DNA of 64,000 nt, from assembly GCA_012295275.1 (NCBI GenBank), contig CM022672.1, positions 4,887,443 to 4,951,442 on the forward strand. Reading direction: 5' to 3'. A program made the position numbers and the translations under genes. Source of the DNA: Chrysomallon squamiferum (lineage: Eukaryota; Mollusca; Gastropoda; Neomphalida; Peltospiridae). Positions within the stretch are counted from its first letter, which is position 1; each line of letters starts with the position of its first letter. Under the pieces are notes generated by a model, which was given only the letters and a program-made list of their open reading frames with translations, was not told the DNA's origin and did not search any database. Positions 40,424 through 56,569 of the stretch are shown piece after piece.

Positions 40424-43026
40424 TGTATGTGTGCATGTGTGTTTGTGTGAGTGTGTCTGTGTTTGTGTACGTTTGTATGTGTGTGTGAAAGTGTTTGTGT
40501 ATGTTTGTATGTTTGTATCTGTATATGGTTGTATGTATGTATATTATGATACATGCATTTAACACATAGATACACAGACACACAAAACATTTGCCTGTCC
40601 CAATAAGTAAGAAGTTTTATATGCTTTTATCTTGTCAGACAAAAAAAATATATATATATATATCAGTCTACACCAATCTGCACAAACGTTTTCTTTTATT
40701 ACCATACTTTATTGTTATTAAAGGTTGTAATGGGTGAAATAATAAGTAACTAGCACACTAATGTATTTGAGGCACTAGTATAACAGAACCATTTAGGTTT
40801 GTGTTATTGCAAGATTAATTTCACACACTTCTACGATGCATCTGAAATCGAATAGTGAAAATACTCGGCTTTGTTGGATTTCAAAATTATATCCATTACT
40901 GATTTATTACAATTATTTCTCAATAGTCAAAGCTGTTGTTTTTGTAGTTGCTATTTATTTATTTATTTGTACATACATCTTTATATGAACACATACACAC
41001 ATACATACATACATACATACATACATACATACTGTTCAGGTATTTAAATGTAATTTAAATTTTAATTCCCAGCCGTTTGTCTGCCATACTGTAAGCATCA
41101 ACACGCATTTTGGAATTAAATTCACTTATAGCCGTTGAATAGAAGATAGTATTTCTAACATATTCACTGTGAGGATTATATCAGAGAATTAATACATTCA
41201 CGATAAGCATTCCACCATGGGTATGTGACATTTGAATAGAAGATGTATTATTAACATGTGTTCTAACGGCACTAACGTCATAAAATCGCAATAAACGTCT
41301 GGAGGTGGGGGTCTATCATTATTTTATTTTCAGGCCAAACTATTACACCGTGTAATCTGCTAGTGAACTGAATATTTTATTTTGTGAAAAAGTGATGACT
41401 GTTATTATGAGACAGGTGTTGTAAATGTTCACTTCACTACACTTTCAGAAGACGAAACAAAACGATGACTATCAAAGGAAAAAAGTCATTGTTTTAAAAA
41501 GATATCAGATTAATCTGCAGTTACACGGCGACATAGGGTTAAAGATAAGAGATAGAAATTAACTAGAGAGAAAGTCAGCTGACTTAATGCTTGAACTGCG
41601 CTTTTTCGATTAGCAGTATGACATCTAATTTTATACACCTTCCCATGGACAGCAAAACAGTACCCTGCATACGATTGTCTCTGATAAATCTGTTATAATA
41701 CATTTCCACTGCAGGAACATTTCACGTTGTTCATTGATGAATAAGAAAGTATCGAAACTACAAGTAAACGAACATAACTGAGTATGTCACGTAGCAATAC
41801 CTGCAAGAAATGATCCAGTACGCAGCAGATACAAATCAAACAACGCGTGCCAACGAATGTGTTTGCTTGCTTCGACACCCAGTCATTGAAACGGTTCTCA
41901 AATAAGACTTCTTGTCTCTTTAATAACTGAACGTCTGGCAATGCCACATCGCAATATCTCGAGAGTCGGTGAAAGGAAATTCTAATCTTCGTGTGGTCGG
42001 GTTCTCTGGTAAAACAGACAAACCAAGGATCTCGTCATAATGCCGTTTTTGTCGCGGCCAACATACGTCGCCGAGTCTATTAACTTCTCCGCTTTTGTCA
42101 ATTTCGACGACTCTCACGCTCCGTGGGCTGTTTCTCTGTTTCTTTCTCGCCATTCAGGAATAATATCTCATTGTGGGAAACGTCACTGCTAGAACCCGCG
42201 CCCACAAATACAAACAAACCACGCGTAAGTCTCTCAGTTCATTTGAAATGAATTTTGTGTTTGTTAATATAGAAATGTTGGACAGCAGTCGTGTCGAACA
42301 GAAAACAGAAACCGAGCGAGAAAACAAATTAATAATTAAACATAAAAATGTTAATAGCCACTATGTATGTGTATATATATGTATATAGTTTACTAACACA
42401 CACGTATACCAAATTATGAAGTCTGAAATGTCCACTAAGTGCTAAAGAAAATATAGAAGTAATTGAAAATTAAGAAGTAAAAATATATTCGTGTACTAAA
42501 TAAATATAAAATATATATAAATACAAATATGAATAACACAGATATATGTATGTTTGTATGTATAAATATATATGTGTGTGTGTACGTGTGTGTGTGTGTG
42601 TGTGTGTGCAATTTACTGGCATGTCGAATCATGTATTATTTTTGGTTTGTTTATTATATCATATAACATTATTTAATATACACCTACGTACATATATTAT
42701 GATCATATGACATAAAAGCAAACATGTTCTTGTTGTAAAATAAGAAGAAAAAAAACAAAACAACAAAAACAACAATCAAACAACTCTAAAGACACAGGTG
42801 TACTGAAATGTTTGGAAACTATTTTTTTTTTTAGAGAACGATATAAATTTTGTCAAGAACATAATACACAAAAAGAGATAAAATATGTGTTTTGTGTACT
42901 TCGTAAACTTTACAAAGTATCTGATCTTGTAATATATATACATGTTGGTTTTTTTTTAATATAAAGACGAAAGAGAAAAAAAGAGAGAGACAGATTCATA
43001 ATTATATGTGGTATGTGTGTGTGTGT

Positions 43027-43110
<84 letters not shown>

Positions 43111-44182
43111 AAATAAATTTATAAAGTGAAAGACGGAGACAAAGATTCTAATTACTTATGTTTACAAAACAAAACAACGAAACCTTTTTAAAATATAGTG
43201 CCAGATACGGACCCAGAATTTAAAATAACGAAGGGAGCCATCGTTGTTATCGATGTTGTTTTCCAGATGTAATAATGTATGTAAATATAAAGTTTTTAAA
43301 TATCGGCCATCAGACAACAGCGACTAACAAGTGTCGGTTTTCTCCATGCCCTGGATCAGTTTTCGATATTTTCTTTCTTTTTTTTTTTTTTTTTTCTTCT
43401 TTCTTTGGCGTCCACGCCAGGCGCCAGTAAACTATGAATTGTCTGATAAATTTATTATAAAATATTACACGGTGTAATTCGATATTAAAAAAAACACCAA
43501 AAAAACCCCCAAACAAACAAAACAGATGAAAAGAGTTAAAATTAATATCTATAAATTAAACTACATACTGTCTTAAACATGATATGTGTTGTTCTGTATA
43601 AAATACGATACATTTTATTCAGTTTAAATATAATACGTGTTATTCAGTTTTATATACGATGTTTTCAGTTTTAAATATAGGATGTGCTACTGGATTTTAT
43701 AAAAGATATGTATTATTAAGTTTTATATCCCGTGTTTTATTCAGTTTTAAATTGTATGTGTCTTTCAAATTTAAATACAATATTATTCATTTTAAAATAC
43801 GATATATGCATTTTTAAACTTATTTCCTTGAACTTATTTCTCTCTTTTAGGCTGAACCGATTTGGTCTAAGGTTTCTTCTAGTACTGTCAGAAGAAAAAA
43901 TATATATATATATATATATACTGTTCTCTGTTAGTGAACAGGTAACAAAATTTAGTTTTTTCTTAATAATATATTAGTTTTACATATAAATAAAATTGTA
44001 AGTGATGATTCACCACTCCGGTTGTAAAAAGGTGGAGAAAAAAATAATAATAAAATCATCAATTTTTGTATTAAAGATATTATATCGCTCAAGCCAAATA
44101 TAGCAATTTGAAAGTATAAATAGTGATATAAACACACTTACACCACCCCCCAGACACTTTAATATGCTTTTATTAAAATGTG

Positions 44183-44225
<43 letters not shown>

Positions 44226-44715
44226 GTCTGTCTGATTGTCTGTCTGTCAACATATATGAAATGAAATATAAAAGTTAAAATAGGCTAAAGAGATAGAAAG
44301 AATGAATAAAAGAATGAAAGGGAAAATGAAAAAAGAGAAGAAGTGATAAAAATAAAGAAAGAAAGAAAGAATGAAAGAAAGAAAAGATAAGTAAAGAATG
44401 AAAAAGTTTAAGAAATAACGACAATGCTTAACGAAAATGTAGACTAAGTATTTAAACTTACTTGTTGTTTATAAAGATGCTAGGTAACTTAACTTACTTG
44501 TTGTTTATAAAGATGCTAGGTAACTTAACTTACTTGTTGTTTATAAAGATGCTAGGTAACTTAACTTACTTGTTGTTTATAAAGATGCTAGGTAACTTAA
44601 CTTACTTGCTGTTTATAAACATGCTAGGTAACTTAACTTACTTGTTGTTTATAAAGATGCTAGGTAACTTAACTCCGTTGTCATCGAAAGTCACTCTTCT
44701 GGATGTTTGAGCCAT
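24249..44715 (-). CDS. Unrecognised charged coiled-coil protein with alternative first exons
   Basis: Common exons, in transcript order: 30003-29804, 28934-28902, 27475-27430, 26680-26612, 26423-25279, 24910-24830, 24523-24249 (TAG). All join in phase. The protein is hydrophilic: HLVSPWKPSDDGNYTVYRYE near the start; a long Lys/Arg/Asn-rich linker; a conserved-looking block CEWKCDWRTDFRNADPPM; helical KRERR-type coiled coil; DENKAKEKYERKFKQLF; then a C-terminal acidic run of nine aspartates. No membrane segment or enzyme motif. Candidate first exons are at 34415, 39812 and 44715 (ending in phase 2) and 30348 (ending in phase 1), giving about 640 residues. Cytoskeletal or ciliary function would be a guess; I do not recognise the family. 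The 3' exon structure is strong, the 5' choices less so. Confidence 0.7.
25279..26423 (-). CDS. Large exon of the coiled-coil gene
   Basis: 1,145 nt open throughout from acceptor CATTGTAG to donor CAAG|GTTGGT. The frame has no methionine in its first 380 nt, so the first half is easily missed. Upstream part is Asn/Gln/Ser/Lys-rich; the middle holds CEWKCDWRTDFRNADPPM and a basic helix (SERERRRQERELTYKP); the end is EGIDIIVVEVHDDQ. Confidence 0.8.
26700..27670. repeat. Intronic microsatellites of the coiled-coil gene
   Basis: TAAA run at about 26694-26718, CA run at about 27060-27080, AAT run at about 27297-27350 and GAT run at about 27658-27691. One short exon (27430-27475) sits among them. 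Confidence 0.85.
30276..30348 (-). CDS. Candidate first exon of the coiled-coil gene (proximal)
   Basis: ATG at 30346-30348 and donor CGAG|GTATGA. It encodes SRSSPPQTVINIQAWLVGKA. It ends in phase 1 and so fits the downstream exon only if the second AG of CAGAG at 30002-30006 is used as acceptor. It lies next to an ATGT microsatellite; could be a chance frame. Confidence 0.4.
31795..31980. repeat. Poly-T, (GT)n and (GA)n compound microsatellite
   Basis: A T-tract at about 31818-31847, then GT at about 31890-31919 passing directly into GA at about 31920-31977. It lies in the first introns of the coiled-coil gene; the 3.9 kb between 30.35 and 34.3 kb shows no convincing exon. Confidence 0.9.
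32750..32868. repeat. 24-bp minisatellite
   Basis: Unit is ACACACGTACACACACATAT plus ATAC, about five copies; it gives an eight-residue periodic reading frame that is not a gene. Confidence 0.9.
33468..34000. repeat. Imperfect tandem duplication of about 240-290 bp
   Basis: Two segments recur in the same order. TATCTAGATGACTGTCCATA occurs at about 33478 and 33768, and GAGTAGTTCGAGTGATGTAA at about 33687 and 33925, each with tetranucleotide runs between. No coding potential. Confidence 0.8.
34306..34415 (-). CDS. Candidate alternative first exon of the coiled-coil gene
   Basis: ATG at 34413-34415, 36 codons, strong donor AACAG|GTAAGT, phase 2. It encodes MSVNNNNNCTTHGDRF and ends STWVTYPFKGN. 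It joins the exon at 30003 in frame through the first AG of the acceptor. Confidence 0.55.
35121..35366 (-). CDS. Weak candidate terminal exon, 74+ codons
   Basis: A minus-strand frame with normal composition (GKYTSSLQFEGINRNWEVSI, SQRKKHEALAKDLIKCA) ending in TGA at 35121. It is preceded by AGAGTACACCAG, a possible acceptor about 20 nt before the first ATG. Not recognised, and no splice partner found. Confidence 0.25.
   Translation of the reverse strand, partial: LEYTRYQMKAASIQGTSAGKYTSSLQFEGINRNWEVSICDVNQGIKRLNFRASASNVMKNLHNGSQRKKHEALAKDLIKCA
37500..37580. repeat. (GA)n microsatellite
   Basis: Long uninterrupted GA run. Similar runs occur at about 43029-43104 (GA), 48259-48338 (CT) and 60853-60919 (CT). 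Confidence 0.95.
37790..38380. repeat. Minisatellite built of two alternating 30-bp monomers
   Basis: One monomer carries ACACCAGAGTCGCTGTTACA, the other ACACCAGGCTATGGCTATAA. Both end in ATGCTA-AATA/CAAA. They alternate as a 60-bp unit in the first half and lose strict alternation later. Confidence 0.92.
38390..39220. repeat. Degenerate repeat of TAAATTAACGTCA-type units
   Basis: Diverged units (GCTAAATTAACGTCAAG with TATTTCGAGGCCACGGTAAC) continue from the minisatellite to its left. It looks like an older, decayed arm of the same array. No gene. Confidence 0.75.
39751..39812 (-). CDS. Candidate alternative first exon of the coiled-coil gene
   Basis: ATG at 39810-39812 (TTCACCATGA), donor AATAA|GTAAGT, phase 2, encoding MTDIFSLDADRYLPFIHDTN. 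No splice acceptor directly before the ATG, as expected of a first exon. Confidence 0.55.
40124..40351 (-). mobile_element. tRNA-derived SINE
   Basis: Read on the minus strand it starts with a tRNA-like head: A-box-like TGGCCGAATGG and B-box GTTCAAATC at normal spacing. The tRNA-unrelated body includes GGTCGAGATTGGACTTTGTC, and a TACA/CATA-rich tail follows. It is bracketed by 26-bp direct repeats (CCTGTATTATTTT-xxx-TACTATGTAC) at 40098-40123 and 40352-40377, a good target-site duplication. A functional tRNA is rejected: no paired acceptor stem or normal anticodon arm was recognised. Confidence 0.85.
40385..40432. repeat. (ATGT)n microsatellite beside the SINE
   Basis: Pure TATG tetranucleotides passing into GT-rich DNA up to about 40540; it directly follows the right target-site duplication. 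Confidence 0.9.
41805..42153 (-). CDS. Ambiguous coding-like segment
   Basis: A GC-richer block. One frame starts ATG (42151-42153, MARKKQRNSPRSVRVVEIDK) and runs 77 codons to 41920. It contains a strong donor GAC|GTATGT after codon 29. A second frame entered at TTTTACCAG|A (about 42009) is open to CAG|GTATTG (about 41801), with RISFHRLSRYCDVALPDVQL and FENRFNDWVSKQANTF. They may be one gene with a frameshift, two alternative exons, or a first exon overlapping an internal one. Not recognised. Confidence 0.3.
44185..44250. repeat. (TCTA)n/(TCTG)n microsatellite
   Basis: TCTA tetranucleotides grading into TCTG, followed by AG-rich DNA to 44400. No gene. Confidence 0.9.
44457..44672. repeat. 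36-bp minisatellite, six units, each with a splice-donor copy
   Basis: Unit on the plus strand includes CTTACTTGTTGTTTATAAAG then ATGCTAGGTAACTTAA. On the minus strand each unit reads as an exon end AACAA followed by GTAAGTTAA. Units are nearly identical; the fifth has two changes (TTGCTG, AAACATG). Confidence 0.92.
44642..44715 (-). CDS. Candidate distal first exon, ending in a donor-bearing minisatellite
   Basis: ATG at 44713-44715, 24 codons (MAQTSRRVTFDDNGVKLPSI, then FINN), donor AACAA|GTAAGT, phase 2, like the other first exons. The last 24 nt plus the donor form the first unit of the 36-bp tandem array that continues into the intron. Reading on past the donor meets a TAA at once. Confidence 0.5.
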
Positions 44716-45171
44716 GACTAGTTGTTTTTGAAACTAGCGAGTCTCTAGATTCACCACAGACACGAATCTTCCCACGCTTTCTAAAACACCATCGCCTCTT
44801 CACTGCGACAGTGCAGCCTTAGTGATGAACGTCAAAACAAACCAAAAAAAATCTTTAAAAAGTACATACAGTAATAATAATAACACACAAAACAAGAATC
44901 AATTTTTCTTTTCAGTGCTGCTATTCCCAAAAATCAGATAAACTTCATTTGTCGTTCATCGTTTCGAATTCGTCGGGTCGTCAGGTAAATATAACGAAAA
45001 CAAAACTCATGCAACTCTACATCAAAAAAACAAAAAAACCAAAAAAAAAACGAGTATAGAGAATAATAATAATAATAATAAAAACAAGTGACGGCCTATA
45101 TTCTGAATGTAGTTCAGCTATTCCTGATGCCTGAATTGTTGCCTGATTGATTTAATGAATACTTTTTTCAC

Positions 45172-45248
45172 CTGCTATCGTCGTAACAGAATCAGGTTCA
45201 GTGATCCGTGTCCCGTGAACAAAATGTCCCGTTCGAACGCGTTGATGA
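45172..45248 (-). CDS. Orphan candidate exon
   Basis: Acceptor TTCTTTCAG and donor ATAGCAG|GTGAAA bound a 77-nt stretch. One frame is open (phase 2 in, phase 1 out) with a normal-looking peptide, HQRVRTGHFVHGTRITEPDS. It could belong to a still more distal form of the coiled-coil gene. No partner is proven. Confidence 0.3.
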
Positions 45249-45774
45249 CTGAAAGAACCGTATGAACAATAAATGAATCATATATCAGATGTTCCGTTCT
45301 TGTTTACACTCCGCTGGGTCTCACCTACCATCGACCATTAGGCAACTGAAGCGGTATAACAAGTCAAACAGCTATATATTGTTGTCAAAAAGCACAACGT
45401 GTAAATACTGTTTATGTACATATATATATATATATAAAAAATATATAACATAAATAAAATATTAGAACTTCAGAATACTTGTTATGTTAATGAGGCACGA
45501 ATTGTCAGCAGAAGTCTTTTGAAAATGGTAAATCTTTCTGTCAGTTTTAAAATATCACTATTTTCAAAATATTCATGCGTTTACTGAAAAGATGTTAAAA
45601 AAAGAAATATGAGCCCAAAACTGTTTGACACTGCAGCGTCTTGTTTTGAAAATGTTTTGGACGTGTTATTTATTTTGCAAAAACTTTCCTTAAATATCGT
45701 ACTAGTGTTATTCCTTTAAGTTATCTCATCGGTTAAAATCAACAAACATTTCCAAACATTATCTTACAACCATC

Positions 45775-46572
45775 GTCCTAAAAACCAGTCTCCTTATACT
45801 GCGTCTCCTAACAACTAGAAACCAGTCTCCTTATACTGCGTCTCTTAACAACCAGATCTCCTTATATTGCGTCTCTTAACAACCAGATCTCCTTACATTG
45901 CGTCTCTTAACAACCAGATCTCCTTATATTGCGTCTCCTACCAACCAGATCTCCTTATATTGCGTCTCCTACCAACCAGATCTCCTTATATTGCGTCTCC
46001 TACCAACCAGATCTCCTTATATTGCGTCTCCTAACAACCAGATCTCCTTATATTGCGTCTCCTAACAACCAGATCTCCTTATACTGCGTCTCCTACCAAA
46101 CAGATCTCCTTATACTGCGTCTCCTAACAACTAGATCTAACCAGATACATTGCGTCTCCTAACAACCAGATCTCCTTATACTGCGTCTCCTAACAACCAG
46201 ATCTCCTTATACTGCGTCTCCTACCAAACAGATCTCCTTATACTGCGTCTCCTAACAACTAGATCTCCTTATACTGCGTCTCTTAACAAACAGATCTCCT
46301 TACATTGCGTCTCCTAACAACTAGATCTCCTTATACTGCGTCTCCTAACAACCAGATCTCCTTATATTGCGTCTCCTAACAACCAGATCTCCTTATACTG
46401 CGTCTCCTAACAACCAGATCTCCTTATACTGCGTCTCCTAACAACCAGATCTCCTTATATTGCGTCTCCTAACAACCAGATCTCCTTATATTGCGTCTCT
46501 AACAAACCAGATCTCCTTATACTGCGTCTCCTAACAACCAGATCTCCTTATATTGCGTCTCCTAACAACTAG
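45775..46572. repeat. 31-bp minisatellite with AGATCT in most units
   Basis: Unit is CAACCAGATCTCCTTATA(T/C)TGCG plus TCTCCTAA, about 25 copies. Because 31 is not divisible by three, all frames cycle through it and give false open frames. Copies differ at the T/C site and at AACAA versus ACCAA. Confidence 0.95.
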
Positions 46573-46599
46573 GGGTTCTTACAAATGCCATCTTCTAAC

Positions 46600-51300
<4,701 letters not shown>

Positions 51301-51317
51301 TGTGAAAGACTTCAGAC

Positions 51318-51518
51318 TTACTCTTCAGTATCCTGAAACGTGAGTCAAACGTTTGATTAAATAAAATAATAAAGTATCACCGATTATGAGATTTTGTATG
51401 TTATTGTTAGTATTATTTATATATTTTATTATATTTTATTTTATTTTATTATTAAATAATAATAAAGCATCATAGTCTATGATATATTGTGTGTTTTTTT
51501 TTTTTTTTCATTTATTAA

Positions 51519-51558
<40 letters not shown>

Positions 51559-54304
51559 ATACAGTTCTAAACAATTCTCTTTATATCTTGAAATCTACAC
51601 CATTATTGTTATTATTATTATTATTTTTTTTTTTTTTGTGTGTGTGTTTTTGTGGGGGGGAGTTATGTTTGTTGTTCTTGGGGGGTTTTTAGGTTTTGGG
51701 AATTTATTAATTTTTTTTTTTTTAATATTTGTTTTATGACTTTAGTAAATCGAAGAGAAATGAACTTACTTCCTCAACACGTAGAACTTTAACTCTGGCT
51801 GTAGCGAAATCGTTCTTGTGTTTGTTCTGCGCCACGCACGTGTAATCTCCCTCGTGGTGTTTCTCGATGTGCTCGATCTGAATCCAGCCTGTTACCTGGA
51901 AACGTCCTGGTCCGCCACGTGACGCGGTGAGAATCTTCTCGTCATCACCTAGTGGAAGAAACAGAGTCAGTAACAACGTTTAATACAGTTCTCTTTAAAA
52001 CACCATTAATAACGTTTAATACAGTTCTCTTTAAAACACCAGTAACAACGTTTAATACAGTTCTCTTTAAAACATCAGTAATAACGTTTAATACAGTTCT
52101 CTTTAAAACACCAGTAATAACGTTTAATACAGTTCTCTTTAAAACACCAGTAACAACGTTTAAGACAGTTCTCTTTAAAACATCAGTAATAATGTTTAAT
52201 ACATCAGTAATAACGTTTAATACAGTTCTCTTTAAAACATCAATAATAACGTTTAAAACACCAGTAATAACGTTTAATACAGTTCTCTTTAAAACACAAG
52301 TATTAACGTTTAATGCAGTTCTCTTTAAAATACCAGTGTTAACGTTTAATACAGTTCTGCTTAAAACATCAGTATTAACATTTAATACAGTTCTCTTTAA
52401 AATACCAGTATTAACATTTAATACAGTTCTCTTTAAAATACCAATAATATCCTTTAATACAGTTCTCCTTAAAATACAAGTAATAACGTTTAATACAGTT
52501 CTCCTTAAAATACCAGTAATAACGTTTAATACAGTTCTCTTTAAAACACCAGTAATAACGTTTAATACAGTTCTCTTTAAAATACCAGTATTAACTTTAA
52601 TACAGTCTCTTTAAAATACCAGTATTAACTTTAATACAGTCTCTTTAAAATACCAGTATTAACTTTAATACAGTCTCTTTAAAATACCAGTATTAACTTT
52701 AATACAGTCTCTTTAAAATACCAGTAATAACATTTTCGGCATGTTTAGGTGGGCGCACACAAAAAACATGCATACTTGCATTCATGTTCATATTTATATG
52801 CACACACATTGACAGAAAAATCAAGAGAACTCGATGATTAATAAACACAGAATTTTTAAATTTTTTATTTTAATTTTATTATTATTATCATCATCATCAT
52901 CATCATAACTATTTTTTTTTTTTTTTTTTTTATTTTTTTTTGGGGGGTGCGGGTACATTTTTAGATTTTGGATGCAAGTACGCATAATTATAAATAACAT
53001 ACGTATTTACACAAATTTAATCTCGATACAATAACAACTACGCTTTCATTCAAATGTGCATATATATAATACACACACTGTCTCAAATGTTTACTGAAAA
53101 TGTTCTGTGTTTGTAATCTAAGAATTCCAGGGTATATTCGCATCTATAAAACAAGACTTAAAAGAACTTACCTGGCATGCTGTATGTCTGGTTGTCTGCT
53201 CGGGTGTAAATCCAAGCCACGTGGGGTGTGGGGAATCCGACAGCCTCACAGGACAGGACGATAGACCCCCCAGTGTAGTTACGTGTGAACTCTGGGGGAG
53301 TCATGATTTTGGCCGCTGAAAAAAAGAAGAAGAAAAAAAAACAACTAAATAAATAAATAAAATAATAAAATAAAACTAAAAATATAAAATAAAGTAAAAT
53401 ATAATAAATATATTTATAAATAAATTTAATTACATATTAATATTAAACAACAAAGTTACGAATACATCTTTAAATAAATAAATAAATAATCCATTAAGAT
53501 GTCGGGTAAAAGCTTACTACCGAATATTAATTGTTATTTTATTTAAATGTGGAAAGCTTTTTTTTTTTTTTGCTTGTTTTATTAAAATAAAAATAAAAAA
53601 AACAAAAAAAAAAACATCGGGTTCACATTATCGTTATATAAAAAATTATTTATATGAAAGATGTTTTGGGATCTTGTTTAATAAATATTCATTAATAGTT
53701 GATAATTATACTAAAATCGTCTTTTTTTCCTCTTTTGTCTTTTCTTTTTTTTAACCCTAATAAAATAGGATTGTGTTGGTTTATCATCAGCATTATTATT
53801 ATTATTATTATTATTATTACAATTTTTATTATTATTATTTTTACACTTGTGTGCCAACGAACGAGTAAACACCTACGTATTTTCTCTCTCTTTGTACAAC
53901 ACTCTTTATCTACACACACATATTTATGTACACAGTGTATGCTTATCACTAGGTCAAAGCGATAAGCTAAAAAATAAAAAATAAACCAGTACAAACATTT
54001 ACAGTAGACAGACCTGTTTTTAACACGGCGTTTCACTGAGTAAAACAGTCTCACGTTCTCGATTATGATTTACAAAAGCACGCCCTACTTGAACGACGAC
54101 ATAGTTTATTTTGATCTTCGTGTTGAATAATGTTAGTAGAAACCGTACACATAAGGGAAAATACCGTTGCAAGAAAATCTCGTAACAGCTATTAAAGCTT
54201 GACATTCGTAGATTATTTTTTTAAATGAATGCGTATTTTGTGTGTGTGTGTGTGTGTGTATGCGTGTATTTCGGTGTGTTTGTGGGTGTTAATATTTCGG
54301 TGTG

Positions 54305-54399
<95 letters not shown>

Positions 54400-56533
54400 A
54401 CTCCTGTATTAACTGGTTAAAAGGTATATATTTACGTAAATGACTATTAGAACCTATGAACTGTGTGTGTATGAATGTATGTATGTATGTATGATGTGTG
54501 TGTGTTATTTATAAGTGTATATGTGTGTGTAAACGTAGTAATGTATGTTTGTATGTATTTGTATATATGTATGTGTGTATGTAGTATGTATGTATGTACA
54601 CTGGACTCTGTGAAAAACCGAGCTTTGACGTATCCGGATTTTTGTGTAATCCGCAATAATTTCTTTATCGTTATTCTGTTATGCACAAAATCCTGTCTAA
54701 TCTGGATTTGCATTTTAACATCTTTAATGCACTCTTCTCTCTACTGTAATCCTACAAGCTTATAATAATAAAGTCACTTCAAGACAAGGCAAGAAGTTTA
54801 TTTCTCTAAACACATGCAGTATTGAGGACATATAAACACAACATAATTAAACAGTATTTTCTGTAGTGGTACAGAATGTGTTAATTATAATTTAACATGG
54901 AGGACTGACTCTATGAAAGACAATTTGTAAAAATCGGAAAGGTTTAGATCAAAATTGACTTTTTTTGTTGAAGAAAATAAATGGTGAAATGGTATAGCAT
55001 TTGGTCTAAGTGTATAAATAACATGGTACATATTTACTTTAACTGCGCAGTTAAAAACATAATGGAACTTATCACCAATATCAGATTTACATAAATGAGA
55101 TATTCTGTCTTCTTTTTCAGTGTAGAAACGTCTACCAATTTCTATAGGAAGCTGGACATCACTGGTTCTAAATTTACATAATGCTCTAACATTTTTTGTT
55201 GTCAGTTTTAACAGATAATGTTGTAATTCAAATTCATTTTTAAAATTTTTATAATTAATGCCTTTAGATGACTCAAGTTTATCTGTATTCTATTTTTGTA
55301 AGAACTGACCACATAAATTTGTTTTAACAATATGTTCTAACCACAAAATATTCACTTGGACATATGAATATATTCTACATAAACCACCTTCATCTAGTAT
55401 CTCTTTTACAGAAGGTAACTCGATATATCATTTATACTGTGTTTATAGGACAACAACCTGTATAGTTTATCAGACAATTTGTACCCTTTACAGTTAATAA
55501 CCTTTGCCAGAAATGTAATTAATATTATTTTAACACTTAGAGACAAAGGATATTTCCATAAATCACTATAAACCATAAAGCTTGGTGTTCACTTGTTAAC
55601 ACGCGATCTGTATTTGCAAACCTTGGGACGAAGTCTTTCAGATGTATCTAAATTACTAAAACACCAATGTTTTGGACAGTCGATTGATAAAGCAAAAATT
55701 ATCTGCATTATTTTAATACAGCAAACACTGACTTTGAAATTGAGTTGAGATTTAAATCTTTCTTAGTATTTATGAAGGATCCAGATTTAGTTAAAACAAG
55801 CCCAAAGATGTCGAGTGTAAATTCCAGAACAAAAAAAAAAAAAAAAAATTAAAACAAGATGTTTAGTATATTTAGTTTAGTCAACAACGGCACACAATGC
55901 TGTAAGTGCGTTCATTAAAATGTTCTTAAACAGTGACGGCAATTTGCACGTAATTAATTAGGCTGTAACTTGAGATCAAATGATCACACTTCTTTGAAGG
56001 CTTATATACATAATGATGCCATACTTCCTGGAATTACTGTATGCAGCTAAATGAACAAGATTAGTATCAATACGTAAATACACGCGGCGCACATTTTGCT
56101 TTGTCTGACTGAAGTAAACGCAGAGCTACCTAAAAAAAAACGGCAACGTTATCGAACTTTCTAAAGTAAAATGAATAGAAACATTGCTGTCGAATCAGTA
56201 TTGTAAACAGAAAAAATTATTTAAGAAAAGTTTTGTTTTTGTGTTTGTTTACGGTTACTTGGAAGCTGTTTCGGATTTCTACTTAAGTCGCTTGGTTAAC
56301 TATGATCTTTACTGTACGAGTAAATTCTGTACAGTCAGCTATCATGTCCATTTCAGTTAATTTAATTTGTATACAAGTTTAAAAGAACTGTATATATTGT
56401 GATCCTCTATTCATAGCAGTAAAATAATGCATTTTTTGCGACTATTCGTACAGTTGGTCACGTGATATAAATATAATTTGACGGAAATAACGCTGGCCAA
56501 TCGTTGGAGGCAAATTAATAATAATAATAATAA

Positions 56534-56569
<36 letters not shown>

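Noticed and set aside
44457-44672. CRISPR-like array
   Set aside because: Direct head-to-tail 36-bp units with no spacers, in a eukaryotic genome; the same reasoning excludes the arrays at 45.8, 52.0 and 37.8 kb.
51952-52614. 220-codon plus-strand frame of 12-residue repeats
   Set aside because: It exists only because the satellite unit is 36 bp and stop-free in one frame; no start context or splice sites, and it is antisense to an intron.
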